NCBI RefSeq assembly: GCF_010092445.1 | Contig: NZ_CP048031.1 | Location: 1,426,001-1,490,000, forward strand | From: Shewanella sp. Arc9-LZ | Lineage (GTDB): Bacteria > Pseudomonadota > Gammaproteobacteria > Enterobacterales > Shewanellaceae | Reading direction: 5' to 3' | DNA: 64,000 nucleotides | Part shown: positions 52,890-61,748 of the stretch, piece after piece | How positions within the stretch are numbered: the stretch's first letter is position 1 | Layout: each line of letters starts with the position of its first letter | Program-made: the position numbers and the translations under genes | The notes under the pieces: model-generated | Seen by the model: the letters and a program-made list of their open reading frames with translations, nothing else | What the model was told of the DNA's origin: nothing | Databases searched by the model: none

Positions 52890-52972
52890 TCTACCTGAGT
52901 AAATCTTTACTTTGTAATGTAAGATAAAAGCTTGTATTGACTTACTTGCCGACGAATAGGAATGTATAACTA

Positions 52973-55432
52973 ATGAATAATATATTGAATAACTTCGCAA
53001 TAAGTCGATTTAATGAATACTATTTACCTAGCGTAAATCGCTATACTTTTGAAAATATTGACTCAAAAACAATTTATAATCATAAGTTTAAAAAGGATTT
53101 TTCGTTTAAAGATAAGCTTAATATTGTTATTGGAATGGATTCTGGTCTGCTAGCTAGTTATGCATTAGAGCAGGAAATTGCTTTAGGGTCTAAATTTATT
53201 TTTATTGAATTAGATGAAGTGCTGTCATTACTAATAATAGATGTCCCGTTAGCTAAGAAAAAAAACTTTAAAATTGTAAATGAAACTGATTTTTTAGATC
53301 TGTTAGAACAAGAGGAAATAAGAATATATATCGCTAAAGGAGCGTATGAAATCTACGCTTCTCTAGGTGTCACATCCCAACACCTAGAAGCCTATAGCTC
53401 ACTATTTAGCCGAATAGAGGACAAGGTGCAAGATGAACACTTTAACCATAGAAGTTCATTGAATCAAAAAGTATTCTTTCAGACTCAGCTAGAGAATGTT
53501 CCAGATAATCATACACCTGCAAAGTATTTAAGAAATCAATTTAAAGGAAAGACTTGCTTGGTCGTTGCTGGTGGTCCTTCATTAGATGAGCAAATTGATT
53601 GGATAGTAAAGAATAATGACAATCTTTTCATTATCGCAGTGTCGCGTATTGCAGGTAAGTTAGCTAAAAAGTCTATTTCAGTTGATATTATCACTTGTGT
53701 TGATCCACAAGAGTTTAGTTTTGATGTTAGCCGAGAAATTTTTGCATTGAGTGAAAATACACTTCTAGTAAACTCTTACCATATTAGTCCAAAAGTACTT
53801 TCACAATGGCAAGGACAAAGTGTATATCTAGGTCAACGATATCCATGGAGTAGCAAGAATGATCACGATAACATTATTACTATCGGACCGACAGTTACTA
53901 ATAGCTCGGTTCGCTTAGCTATTGAAATGGGATTCAACAGAATACTATTAAGTGGTGTTGATTATTGTTACTCCAGAACTGGATACTCCCACGCTAACGG
54001 AACGGTTGAAGCCAATCTTGGTCCAAGTTTAGGACATAGTAACAAATGGGTTGAAACCTATGCTGGCTACCAAGCTGAAGCTCCAATACAGCTTGTCCAT
54101 GCAATGGCATCACTTGCATCTGAGGTGAAAGAATATCCAAATGTTGATTTTATAAATTTGTCAAACAGTGCTGCAAAAATAGAAGGAGTATCTCATTTTT
54201 CTACTGAAAAAATTATTCTTGATGAATTTGGTAGTAAAATAATCTCTAGTTTAGATATGTGTAACACTGAAAATAAAAAGCTAGATTTAGAACAATCATT
54301 AAATGAATGTCAAAAAGCTAAAGATGATCTCACTAAACTATTAAAGCTAACAAAAAATGCGTTAACTTTATCTAAGAAACTAAATTTAAACTCATTGAGT
54401 TCTGATGTAATACTTAACGAAGTCAATAAGATCGAAAAAAGTATAAATTCAAAGTATCCAGAGCTAACAAGATTAATTAAAATGTATGGATATTTTGAGT
54501 TTTCAAAATTTTTAACAACAAGAGAAACAGAAAGCTGGACTCAGTCACATATTAATGAAATGACAATAAGTTACTATGATGCATTTAATCAAACTTGCTA
54601 CAACATTCTTAAATTAGTGATAAAGTCCTATGAAAAAATAGTATTTAGAATACTAGAAGTTAATGCTAACTCATTAATACCGCTTGCACCTACGTGGTTA
54701 GAAAATAGTCAGCCAGGTAGAGTTTTCTTATGGTGTAAAAACCATAAAGCTCCATTATCGGACTCGCATGAGAATGAAATCTTTGAACAGTTGAATGAAA
54801 AATTTAAAGAAGATATTACTCAAGTACGAAAAGCTTATATTGATGTGCTAAATAAAGCTTCTAAAATGGAAAACGTCTATAAAAAAATTATGGTACTAAA
54901 CTCTAATAAAAATAGTTATGGATTATCACTTACAGTCCAAAATTTACTTCCTTTAATTGAATCTGACAATGAAGCTAAAAGACTATATCACCTCGCATTA
55001 TCATTCCAACTCAGTCTTGAACAAGAGCCACAGCAGGCATTAGATGCTTTACTTGCTCTGCCTGAAGATCTAAGTACAGAAATTGAGTTGAAACATATTA
55101 TTTTACTAGCTCTTAAACTAGGGGACCTTTCTCTAGCTTCATCTACTCTGGTCAAAATGTTGGTTCATAGTGATGAGTATATACCTCAGTATGCTAATAT
55201 TTTAAAACTCCAAGGTAAGATTCAAGAATCAGTTAATGTCTATCTCGATTACCTAGAAAAGTATCCATTAGATACTAAGACGTGGATTAAGCTTGGCTTA
55301 TTCATGTTTGAAATCAATCAAGTAGAAGCTTCGTATACTGCATTTTCTAATGCAATTAATGCTGAACCTAATAATAAGGTGGCACATGATCACTTGTCTG
55401 AACTTACAAGATTAATGAATATCCCACAATAG
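52973..55432 (+). CDS. Motility-associated factor (Maf, DUF115) glycosyltransferase with C-terminal TPRs
   Basis: Probable flagellin glycosyltransferase of 819 residues that would move a nonulosonic acid onto Ser/Thr of flagellin in the cytoplasm. The DUF115/MptE-like core (about 175-400) has Val-Ala-Gly-Gly-Pro-Ser-Leu at 198-204, Asp-Pro-Gln-Glu-Phe and Leu-Leu-Ser-Gly-Val-Asp-Tyr-Cys. A helical Lys/Asn-rich section (about 430-640) and TPR-like repeats (about 650-815) follow; the TPR part may bind flagellin or chaperone. The gene is visibly more AT-rich than its neighbours. It stands alone behind a sigma-54 element. Confidence 0.88.
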   Translation: MNNILNNFAISRFNEYYLPSVNRYTFENIDSKTIYNHKFKKDFSFKDKLNIVIGMDSGLLASYALEQEIALGSKFIFIELDEVLSLLIIDVPLAKKKNFKIVNETDFLDLLEQEEIRIYIAKGAYEIYASLGVTSQHLEAYSSLFSRIEDKVQDEHFNHRSSLNQKVFFQTQLENVPDNHTPAKYLRNQFKGKTCLVVAGGPSLDEQIDWIVKNNDNLFIIAVSRIAGKLAKKSISVDIITCVDPQEFSFDVSREIFALSENTLLVNSYHISPKVLSQWQGQSVYLGQRYPWSSKNDHDNIITIGPTVTNSSVRLAIEMGFNRILLSGVDYCYSRTGYSHANGTVEANLGPSLGHSNKWVETYAGYQAEAPIQLVHAMASLASEVKEYPNVDFINLSNSAAKIEGVSHFSTEKIILDEFGSKIISSLDMCNTENKKLDLEQSLNECQKAKDDLTKLLKLTKNALTLSKKLNLNSLSSDVILNEVNKIEKSINSKYPELTRLIKMYGYFEFSKFLTTRETESWTQSHINEMTISYYDAFNQTCYNILKLVIKSYEKIVFRILEVNANSLIPLAPTWLENSQPGRVFLWCKNHKAPLSDSHENEIFEQLNEKFKEDITQVRKAYIDVLNKASKMENVYKKIMVLNSNKNSYGLSLTVQNLLPLIESDNEAKRLYHLALSFQLSLEQEPQQALDALLALPEDLSTEIELKHIILLALKLGDLSLASSTLVKMLVHSDEYIPQYANILKLQGKIQESVNVYLDYLEKYPLDTKTWIKLGLFMFEINQVEASYTAFSNAINAEPNNKVAHDHLSELTRLMNIPQ

Positions 55433-55548
55433 CTGGCTCAAGATCACTGAACTCGAAGATTTATGTTCGGTGATTTCACTATTACCCTTTAGACCGTATA
55501 ATTAGCCTCGTTTCAGTATTGCTCATCTACATATCCTAGGAGATTTTT

Positions 55549-56028
55549 TTGGCGCACACCTATATATCTTTAGAAACATACCGCCGTAAGTGGATTTTTA
55601 ACCATAAAGATTTGCCTGTATCAGATGATGATAAGGCCTTTATTAAACCGCTGACCGATAAAAGTGCCATGGAAGTGTGGGATAAGTGGATAAGCAATAA
55701 GAGCAGTCGTGCAGAGCTGTTTGAAAAAGGTGATTGGCCAATAAAGCAAGATGCTTGGGCGGCAACGGAGCATTGGCAGTCGGCATGGGATTCTAATGAT
55801 AATGCAATGCCTGAAGCAATTATTGCGCATATTCAATGGCCTGATGATGCGGTGGTGTACTTTTGCTATGAAAAATACCAAATAGTTGAAACTCGCTGGG
55901 ATGTGTTTGTGCGTAATTGGAAGTGCTTTTTATTTTTTGATGATGGTCCAATTTTAATCTCGCCAAAGCACAAGCAAGCATTGATGTTTCTACAGAATGG
56001 CCAATATAAATTAGGCGTTCGCGGTTAA
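55549..56028 (+). CDS. DUF2947 family protein
   Basis: A 159-residue cytoplasmic protein rich in Trp. It reads Tyr-Arg-Arg-Lys-Trp-Ile-Phe-Asn-His-Lys-Asp and Asn-Trp-Lys-Cys-Phe-Leu-Phe-Phe-Asp-Asp-Gly-Pro-Ile-Leu, which I take as the DUF2947 family of Shewanella and Vibrio. The start is TTG 55549, supported by AGGAG 6 bases upstream. Function is unknown. It lies between maf and a chalcone-isomerase-like gene without evident link. Confidence 0.72.
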   Translation: MAHTYISLETYRRKWIFNHKDLPVSDDDKAFIKPLTDKSAMEVWDKWISNKSSRAELFEKGDWPIKQDAWAATEHWQSAWDSNDNAMPEAIIAHIQWPDDAVVYFCYEKYQIVETRWDVFVRNWKCFLFFDDGPILISPKHKQALMFLQNGQYKLGVRG

Positions 56029-56108
56029 ATTACCCGACTTGAGTTGCGGTTGTTGGTTAAACGGCTGATGGTGTAGTCGTTGATATTGCAGTTTTTTAGA
56101 GAGTTTAT

Positions 56109-56669
56109 ATGAAATTATTAGCTTCAATTGGATTGAGCTTATCGTTAATGATGCCGTTGTTGGCGCAAGCTAGCATGATTGCAGATGTTGAAGTAGCAGA
56201 GCAAATTACAGTAGCAGAGCAGCCATTGATATTGAATGGCGCTGGTGTACGCAGTAAGTTTTTTATGGATTTATATGTGGGTAGTTTATATCTGCCGACA
56301 AAAGTGCACACTCTAGAAGATGTGCTTACTCAGCCGATAGCGGTGATCCAGCTAACGATTACTTCTGGGATGATCACTTCAAACAAAATGCGTGATGCCA
56401 TTACTGAAGGTTTTGAAGCTGCTACCGACAATGACACGCACTCAATTGCCAAAGATATTGAACATTTTACCCAATTGTTTGCAGATGAAATTGTCGACGG
56501 TGATCAATTTACTTTTGTCACCCAAAAAGGCAAGGGCGTGAGCAGTATCAAAAATGGTAATGCTCAGGGAGATATTGCTGGAGAGGCATTTCGTCAGGCT
56601 TTACTTAAGATTTGGTTAGGTGAAACTCCGGTACAACAAAGTTTACGCCAAGCTATGCTAGCTCAATAA
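56109..56669 (+). CDS. Chalcone isomerase-like exported protein
   Basis: Periplasmic protein of 186 residues with a signal peptide ending at Ala-Gln-Ala-Ser. The domain shows Leu-Asn-Gly-Ala-Gly-Val-Arg-Ser-Lys-Phe-Phe-Met-Asp-Leu-Tyr-Val-Gly-Ser-Leu-Tyr and a late Ile-Trp-Leu-Gly-Glu, typical of bacterial chalcone-isomerase-like (CHI-fold) proteins. These probably do not act on chalcones; role unknown. GAGAG lies before ATG 56109. It is convergent to flgN, with a repeat array between. Confidence 0.85.
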   Translation: MKLLASIGLSLSLMMPLLAQASMIADVEVAEQITVAEQPLILNGAGVRSKFFMDLYVGSLYLPTKVHTLEDVLTQPIAVIQLTITSGMITSNKMRDAITEGFEAATDNDTHSIAKDIEHFTQLFADEIVDGDQFTFVTQKGKGVSSIKNGNAQGDIAGEAFRQALLKIWLGETPVQQSLRQAMLAQ

Positions 56670-56677
56670 ATCACCTG

Positions 56678-56871
56678 CTAGGTTCTAGGGCAGACTACTA
56701 GGTTCTAGGGCGGACTACGTCCTGCTAGGGTCGCTTTGCTTCTAGGGACAGCTTCGCTGCTAAGATTTATAGCCTCTAGCCGCGAAGCGTCCTAGCAGCG
56801 TAGCGCTCTAGGCTGTCGCTAAGATTTTATAGTCTCTAGCCGCGAAGCGATCTAGCAGCGCAGCGCTCTAG
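56678..56871. repeat. CTAG-rich modular repeat array
   Basis: Twelve CTAG tetramers in 194 bases. Two direct copies of a 60-base unit (CTAG at 56776, 56792, 56808 and again at 56836, 56852, 56868) carry CTAGCCGCGAAGCG, CTAGCAGCG and GCGCTCTAGGCTG modules 16 bases apart. The left part (56678-56745) holds similar modules in opposite orientation. CTAG is usually rare in gammaproteobacteria. It lies between convergent genes and can fold into several hairpins, like REP-type elements. Confidence 0.85.
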
Positions 56872-56888
56872 GCTGTTGCTAAGTTTTA

Positions 56889-57362
56889 TTAGGCTGAAAA
56901 GTCATTACCCAGTGTTGAAATGGTAGAGGTTTTACCTTTGTCATTGTAGGTCAAGCTTGAGGCATTGCGGCTGGCTTGTAATGCCTGGGCAAATCGATTG
57001 AGGCTGGCGATATTGAGCTCAATCAAGCTGGCATTCTGACTGTTGATGTCTTTGCACTCGGCGAGAATAGTTTTAGCTCGTGAGACTTGTTGTGCCAGTT
57101 CAGTATCGGTGGTGAGCAGATTGTGTTGTGGGTGGCTTGCCAGTTTTTCGTCAGTGGCTTTCATATTGAATAAGCACTGGGTTTTATCTTTGGAAAGCGC
57201 CAGCAGTTTGTCGGCATCTTGTTTGGATAATGCCGCTTTCTCTTCAACAATAAGCGATTTCAGCTGCGTTAATGTCTGATTTTGACTATCAAGCAGTTGG
57301 TGTAGCTCTTTGCGTTGATCTTCGCTTGCTTGCTTGTGTAATGGCTGGTTTAACTCTGTCAT
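56889..57362 (-). CDS. flgN: Flagellar chaperone FlgN
   Basis: Export chaperone for hook-associated proteins FlgK and FlgL. The 157 residues are mainly helical (Leu-Leu-Asp-Ser-Gln-Asn-Gln-Thr-Leu-Thr-Gln-Leu-Lys and further coiled coil), as in the FlgN family. It follows flgM by 101 bases on the same strand. Sequence similarity in this family is low, so the call leans on context (flgA-flgM-flgN order). Confidence 0.85.
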   Translation of the reverse strand: MTELNQPLHKQASEDQRKELHQLLDSQNQTLTQLKSLIVEEKAALSKQDADKLLALSKDKTQCLFNMKATDEKLASHPQHNLLTTDTELAQQVSRAKTILAECKDINSQNASLIELNIASLNRFAQALQASRNASSLTYNDKGKTSTISTLGNDFSA

Positions 57363-57463
57363 AAATTACTCTTAGGTTTTTTTAACTAACACTTATCTAT
57401 GGTGCAAGTTTGCACCTATTATCTGTGTGTCGTTAAAACAAGTTAAAGAGTAACGTTTAACGG

Positions 57464-57793
57464 TTACTCTCTGTCAAACGATAAACCGCCTAGCTCTGCT
57501 TCAAAGCTGGCAATATTCGCTGCAAGCTTTTCTGGATCGACTTTATATCGTCCCTCAGAGATTGCTTGCTTAATTTCAGCGACCTTTTTTTGGTCTACTT
57601 CTGGTAACGATGCCATTTTTGTTTGCGCGCTCTGAAGCTGGTGAGCTTGAGAGGTAATGCTAACGGAATCTGTTTTAACCGGTGCAGCTGATTTTGGGGC
57701 TGCAGTAGTTGTAGATTGCGTAGCAGACTGCGTGTCACGTGCAGTGCGCATTTGTGTATTGGTAGCAGTGTTATGCTTAATATCAATTGCCAT
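57464..57793 (-). CDS. flgM: Anti-sigma-28 factor FlgM
   Basis: Binds FliA until the hook is finished, then is exported. The 109 residues have the disordered Thr/Ala/Gln-rich N-terminal half and the C-terminal binding part: Asp-Ser-Val-Ser-Ile-Thr, Val-Ala-Glu-Ile-Lys-Gln-Ala-Ile-Ser-Glu-Gly-Arg-Tyr-Lys-Val-Asp. A sigma-28 promoter lies 40 bases upstream, so FliA would raise its own inhibitor, as in other species. Confidence 0.93.
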   Translation of the reverse strand: MAIDIKHNTATNTQMRTARDTQSATQSTTTAAPKSAAPVKTDSVSITSQAHQLQSAQTKMASLPEVDQKKVAEIKQAISEGRYKVDPEKLAANIASFEAELGGLSFDRE

Positions 57794-57832
57794 GGGAGGC
57801 TCCAGCGTAATGAATCAGGTTTTCCAATTAGG

Positions 57833-57859
57833 CTATCGGCACCCCAGGAAAAAACTTTA
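57833..57859 (-). promoter_or_regulatory. Sigma-28 (FliA) promoter of flgM
   Basis: On the minus strand TAAAGTTT, 11 bases, GCCGATAG: it matches the sigma-28 consensus TAAAGTTT-N11-GCCGATAA in all but the last base. It lies just downstream of flgA and gives flgM and flgN their own late promoter. Confidence 0.9.
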
Positions 57860-57867
57860 ACGCTATT

Positions 57868-58575
57868 TTACATTCTTACTTCAACTTCGCCAACGCCAAT
57901 TACAACCGCATCGAATTGTTTGCTAGTGTTACTGTTTTTTACTCTGATAACCTCATCGATATTGCCATCACGCAATGCTTCCCCAAGGGTTTTTATTTCT
58001 ACATTAGTGGTTTTAGCATAAATAGAAACAGTGTCACCTTTGCAAACAAAGCACAGGTTATTACTTAATACTGGAGAGTCTTTCGCTACCCGACGTTTCA
58101 CCCGCGAGCCGATTAATGTCGTGGTGTCGGAAAAAAACTGACCTTTTAAGCTATATTGGTCAACATACATGACTTGTAAATGATGTTCGCCAATAATTTG
58201 GTCAGGGGACAATAGTTGGTTGGCCACCACAACAGGGTATTGGATTTCGACTCGAACAGAGAGATACATTTGCCATGGATAGTCATAGTCAGGGCTATTA
58301 CAACTGAGTTTTACCATGTTATTTCGACTAATAGCCCGTTCACTGGCAAGTTCGACATTAATCGGTGGGTAACAGGCTGGTGGACTGATTCTGCCCTCAA
58401 GGTTTTGTGGGGTTATTTGCACTTTAGCTTTTGAGTCAGCATCAATTTTTTTGGCTACCGCCTCTTTAGCTAACGCATAAATGGTCGATAGTGAAGGTGT
58501 GATAATTTCTTCGCTAGCAATTGCAGGCAAAGAAAATGTTATTGAACACAAAAAACATAAAAAAAATACTTTCAT
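57868..58575 (-). CDS. flgA: Flagellar P-ring chaperone FlgA
   Basis: Periplasmic chaperone for P-ring assembly, 235 residues. A signal peptide (Met-Lys-Val-Phe-Phe, cleavage near Ala-Ile-Ala-Ser) is followed by the SAF-like domain and the C-terminal part with Val-Lys-Asn-Ser-Asn-Thr-Ser-Lys and a Val-Gly-Glu-Val end. The frame is open to 58686, but the extra residues are not a signal sequence; ATG 58575 fits. A sigma-54 element lies about 180 bases upstream. Confidence 0.92.
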   Translation of the reverse strand: MKVFFLCFLCSITFSLPAIASEEIITPSLSTIYALAKEAVAKKIDADSKAKVQITPQNLEGRISPPACYPPINVELASERAISRNNMVKLSCNSPDYDYPWQMYLSVRVEIQYPVVVANQLLSPDQIIGEHHLQVMYVDQYSLKGQFFSDTTTLIGSRVKRRVAKDSPVLSNNLCFVCKGDTVSIYAKTTNVEIKTLGEALRDGNIDEVIRVKNSNTSKQFDAVVIGVGEVEVRM

Positions 58576-58754
58576 AATGAAGATACTAGCTTGTTTTGCC
58601 AGAATGCACCTATACTTTGAAAAACGAAAAATATGCGAGTAATCTCTGCATACACAATAAGCTAAAATAAATGGGCTAGGGGACATAAGAATAACATTAT
58701 CCCTTCGTCAAAAAAGTGTCAGTTCACAGTGCGAGCTAATTTATACAAAATTAA

Positions 58755-58771
58755 AGCAAGTTGCATGCCCA
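58755..58771 (-). promoter_or_regulatory. Sigma-54 promoter of flgA
   Basis: On the minus strand TGGGCATGCAACTTGCTT: GGG, 8 bases, TTGC, with CA after GG. Predicted start near 58744, giving a leader of about 170 bases. Confidence 0.6.
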
Positions 58772-58944
58772 CTTTTTGATTCATTAAATTGAGATGTATT
58801 TGTTACATTGGTGATGGTTTACACTCAAATTGAGTGACCATCAGTAAAATATGTACTAACCGTATTATGCTAAACCAAGGTTTACTATAATTTCAAAGAA
58901 CAATTTTTATCCTTTTGGGTGACAGTTAACTACAAGGCCTTGTT

Positions 58945-59865
58945 ATGTCGAGCATTTTAGATTCAGTAAATAAACGTACCCAACTTGTCGGGCAAAACAG
59001 ACTCGAGCTGCTATTGTTTAGGCTTAGCGGCCGTCAACGGTTTGGCATTAACGTGTTTAAAGTGAAAGAGGTTTTGCAATGCCCACCACTGACTACATTG
59101 CCTAAATTAAACCGTTTTGTTAAAGGTGTTGCTCATATTCGTGGCTCAACCATTTCCGTTATCGATTTAAGTGCCGCAACGGGTGGACGCCCACTGACAT
59201 CAACAGAAAATTGCTTTATTATCATTTCTGAATATAACCGTAGTATTCAAGGCTTTTTAGTCAGTTCAGTTGAACGTATTATCAACATGAATTGGGAAGC
59301 GATTATGCCTCCACCGCAAGGTTCTGGCCGCTCTTCTTATTTAACTGCGGTGACAGAGATTGAAGGTGAGTTGGTAGAGATTCTAGATGTTGAAAAAATT
59401 CTTGATGAAATTTCACCGGTTAAGACTTCTATCAGTAAAGAGCTTAATGAAGCATTAACTATTGATAGAGAACAGCATTATCATATTATGGTTATTGATG
59501 ATTCTGCTGTAGCACGTAAACAAATTATTCGTTCGTTAGAGTCATTAAATCTGCAAATCGATACCGCTAAAGATGGTAGAGAGGCGCTGGAAAAACTGAA
59601 AAGTATTGCCGCAGAAATGGATGATGTTTCAGTTGAAATTCCGTTAATCATTTCTGATATTGAAATGCCTGAAATGGATGGTTATACCTTAACGGCTGAA
59701 ATTCGTAATGATCCAAAATTAAAGAATATCAAAGTAGTATTGCACACATCATTAAGTGGTGTATTTAACCAAGCGATGGTACAAAAAGTAGGGGCTAACG
59801 ACTTTATTGCTAAGTTTAACCCCGATGAGTTAGCCGCAGCGGTTAACAAACATTTAAGTTTATAA
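58945..59865 (+). CDS. cheV: Chemotaxis coupling protein CheV
   Basis: Hybrid CheW-CheY adaptor of 306 residues. Residues about 18-165 are a CheW domain (Phe-Gly-Ile-Asn-Val-Phe-Lys-Val-Lys-Glu-Val; Val-Ala-His-Ile-Arg-Gly). Residues about 180-305 are a receiver with the acidic pair in Val-Ile-Asp-Asp-Ser and phospho-acceptor Asp in Ile-Ile-Ser-Asp-Ile-Glu-Met-Pro. It is followed by cheR after 72 bases; both precede flgB as in Vibrio and other Shewanella. Confidence 0.95.
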   Translation: MSSILDSVNKRTQLVGQNRLELLLFRLSGRQRFGINVFKVKEVLQCPPLTTLPKLNRFVKGVAHIRGSTISVIDLSAATGGRPLTSTENCFIIISEYNRSIQGFLVSSVERIINMNWEAIMPPPQGSGRSSYLTAVTEIEGELVEILDVEKILDEISPVKTSISKELNEALTIDREQHYHIMVIDDSAVARKQIIRSLESLNLQIDTAKDGREALEKLKSIAAEMDDVSVEIPLIISDIEMPEMDGYTLTAEIRNDPKLKNIKVVLHTSLSGVFNQAMVQKVGANDFIAKFNPDELAAAVNKHLSL

Positions 59866-59937
59866 ACCTTTTATTATTGCAAAAGATTGCAAAATATTGG
59901 AGGTTGAGTTCATAGGCTTACCTATTAGGAAGATAAT

Positions 59938-60771
59938 GTGACAGATAAATCACTTGCTGAAGCAGAGTACAATCAATTTAGGCTGTTTTTAGAACAGCAT
60001 AGCGGTATTGTGTTAGGTGAGAACAAACAATATTTAGTCCGCAGTCGTTTAGCGCCTTTGATGGGGAAGCATAATTTGCCTTCTTTGTCTGAGGTAGTTA
60101 AAAAGTCGATGAAACCGATAGAACGACAACTGCGCGCTGAAGTGATAGATGCGATGACCACCAATGAAACGTTATGGTTTCGAGACCGTTACCCATTTGA
60201 ATTACTGCACAATACTCTATTGCCTGAATACAGTAAGCTTGGCAGACCATTAAAAATTTGGTCGGCTGCGTGCTCTTCAGGTCAAGAACCTTATTCGTTG
60301 GCCATGACGGTGTTGGAATATCAACAACGTAAACCTGGTGCTTTACCAGGAGGCGCGACAATTCAGGCAACAGATTTATCACCTTCTATGCTAGATCGTT
60401 GTAAAAATGCTGAATATGATGGTTTAGCACTTGCTCGTGGTTTGTCTGAAGAACGTAAACGTCAGTTTTTTGATGCTTTACCTTCGGGTAACATGAAAGT
60501 TAAAGATAATGTGAAGCGATTAGTTAACTTTAGAGCCCATAATCTACTTGAAAGTTATAGCCTATTAGGTAAATACGATATTATTTTTTGCCGCAATGTG
60601 TTGATTTACTTTGCTCCTGAGGCAAAGGCTAAAATTTTGCGGCAATTTGCTGCCGCACTTAATCCTAAAGGTATTTTATTTTTGGGTGCGTCAGAATCTC
60701 TTGCGGGATTAACCGAAGAATTTAATATGGTTCGCTGTAATCCTGGAATTTATTATCAAAAGAAAACCTAG
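59938..60771 (+). CDS. cheR: Chemotaxis protein methyltransferase CheR
   Basis: Methylates glutamates of chemoreceptors with SAM. 277 residues: N-terminal all-helical domain (about 8-75) and the methyltransferase domain with Thr-Asn-Glu-Thr-Leu-Trp-Phe-Arg-Asp, Ser-Ala-Ala-Cys-Ser-Ser-Gly-Gln-Glu-Pro-Tyr-Ser and Phe-Cys-Arg-Asn-Val-Leu-Ile-Tyr-Phe. The start is GTG 59938, with AGGA 7 bases before. A terminator follows. Confidence 0.95.
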   Translation: MTDKSLAEAEYNQFRLFLEQHSGIVLGENKQYLVRSRLAPLMGKHNLPSLSEVVKKSMKPIERQLRAEVIDAMTTNETLWFRDRYPFELLHNTLLPEYSKLGRPLKIWSAACSSGQEPYSLAMTVLEYQQRKPGALPGGATIQATDLSPSMLDRCKNAEYDGLALARGLSEERKRQFFDALPSGNMKVKDNVKRLVNFRAHNLLESYSLLGKYDIIFCRNVLIYFAPEAKAKILRQFAAALNPKGILFLGASESLAGLTEEFNMVRCNPGIYYQKKT

Positions 60772-60797
60772 ATAATATAATAGCTTAATCTATTTAT

Positions 60798-60836
60798 CAT
60801 GCCGGCATTCGTCGGCATGTTTGTTTTTATCTTTTA
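60798..60836 (+). terminator. Terminator between cheR and flgB
   Basis: CATGCCG and CGGCATG pair around an 8-base loop, followed by a T-rich tail. It separates the cheVR unit from the flgB operon. Confidence 0.75.
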
Positions 60837-60856
60837 TTCCCTCATAAATTAAATTG

Positions 60857-60873
60857 TTGGCATAACCTTTGCT
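60857..60873 (+). promoter_or_regulatory. Sigma-54 promoter of the flgBCDE operon
   Basis: TTGGCATAACCTTTGCT: TGGCA, correct spacing, TTGCT; the best sigma-54 match in the window. Predicted start near 60884, 24 bases before the flgB ATG. Confidence 0.85.
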
Positions 60874-60907
60874 TTATTTCTACCAGTTAGCTGATGGAGG
60901 CAATTTT

Positions 60908-61306
60908 ATGGCGATTAATTTCGATAATGCATTAGGTGTTCACCAATACTCTTTGGGCATTCGAGCTCAAAGAGCAGAAGTGATTTCAAGTAATATCGCC
61001 AATGCCAATACTCCTCATTATAAAGCTCAAGATGTCAATTTTGCTTCTGCTATGCAAGCGGCAAGCTCGCATCAGAAAGGCTTGAGTATGAGCCAAACCA
61101 CAGAGAAACATTTTGATTTAACGGCGTTAAGTCAACAGCATGTTCAATATCGTATGCCAAATCAAGCTGATACTGGCGATGGTAATACTGTCGATACGCA
61201 GAAAGAGCAAGCAGCATTTATGCAAAATGCGCTCGAATATCAAATGTCATTAGGCTTTCTTGAAAGTAAATTTAGTGGCATGCGTAAAGCATTGCGAGGT
61301 GATTAA
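60908..61306 (+). CDS. flgB: Flagellar basal-body rod protein FlgB
   Basis: Proximal rod subunit, 132 residues. It has Ile-Ser-Ser-Asn-Ile-Ala-Asn-Ala-Asn-Thr-Pro, the rod/hook N-terminal signature, and a helical C-terminus. ATG 60908 follows GGAGG at good spacing; the longer frame to 60869 overlaps the sigma-54 promoter and is rejected. First gene of flgBCDE. Confidence 0.96.
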   Translation: MAINFDNALGVHQYSLGIRAQRAEVISSNIANANTPHYKAQDVNFASAMQAASSHQKGLSMSQTTEKHFDLTALSQQHVQYRMPNQADTGDGNTVDTQKEQAAFMQNALEYQMSLGFLESKFSGMRKALRGD

Positions 61307-61308
61307 TT

Positions 61309-61725
61309 ATGAGTTTATTTAATATTTTTAATGTTTCTGGTTCAGGTATGTCTGCGCAGTCAGTGCGTTTGAATACCACCGCCAGTAATATTGCCAATGC
61401 TGATTCTGTGTCTAGCAGTGTCGATAAAACCTATCGCGCGCGTCATCCTGTTTTTGAAGCCGAAATGCTAAAAGCCAATAGCCAGCAAAACAGTTCGCCT
61501 GGCGTAACCGTTAAAGGCATTGTCGAAAGTAATAAGCCATTATTAAAAGAATACTCGCCAGACCATCCCATGGCGGATGGTGATGGTTTTATCTATAAAC
61601 CTAATGTCAATGTGATGGAAGAAATGGCGGATATGATTTCTGCATCGCGTTCTTATCAAATGAACGTTCAGGTGGCTGATGCAACAAAGTCTATGTTGCA
61701 ACAGACATTAAGGATGGGTAAATAG
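61309..61725 (+). CDS. flgC: Flagellar basal-body rod protein FlgC
   Basis: Rod subunit of 138 residues, starting 2 bases after flgB. It has Asn-Thr-Thr-Ala-Ser-Asn-Ile-Ala-Asn-Ala, Tyr-Lys-Pro-Asn-Val-Asn-Val-Met-Glu-Glu-Met and Ala-Ser-Arg-Ser-Tyr-Gln-Met-Asn-Val, all FlgC hallmarks. Confidence 0.97.
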   Translation: MSLFNIFNVSGSGMSAQSVRLNTTASNIANADSVSSSVDKTYRARHPVFEAEMLKANSQQNSSPGVTVKGIVESNKPLLKEYSPDHPMADGDGFIYKPNVNVMEEMADMISASRSYQMNVQVADATKSMLQQTLRMGK

Positions 61726-61748
61726 TATGATTATTCAAGGAGGTAACA

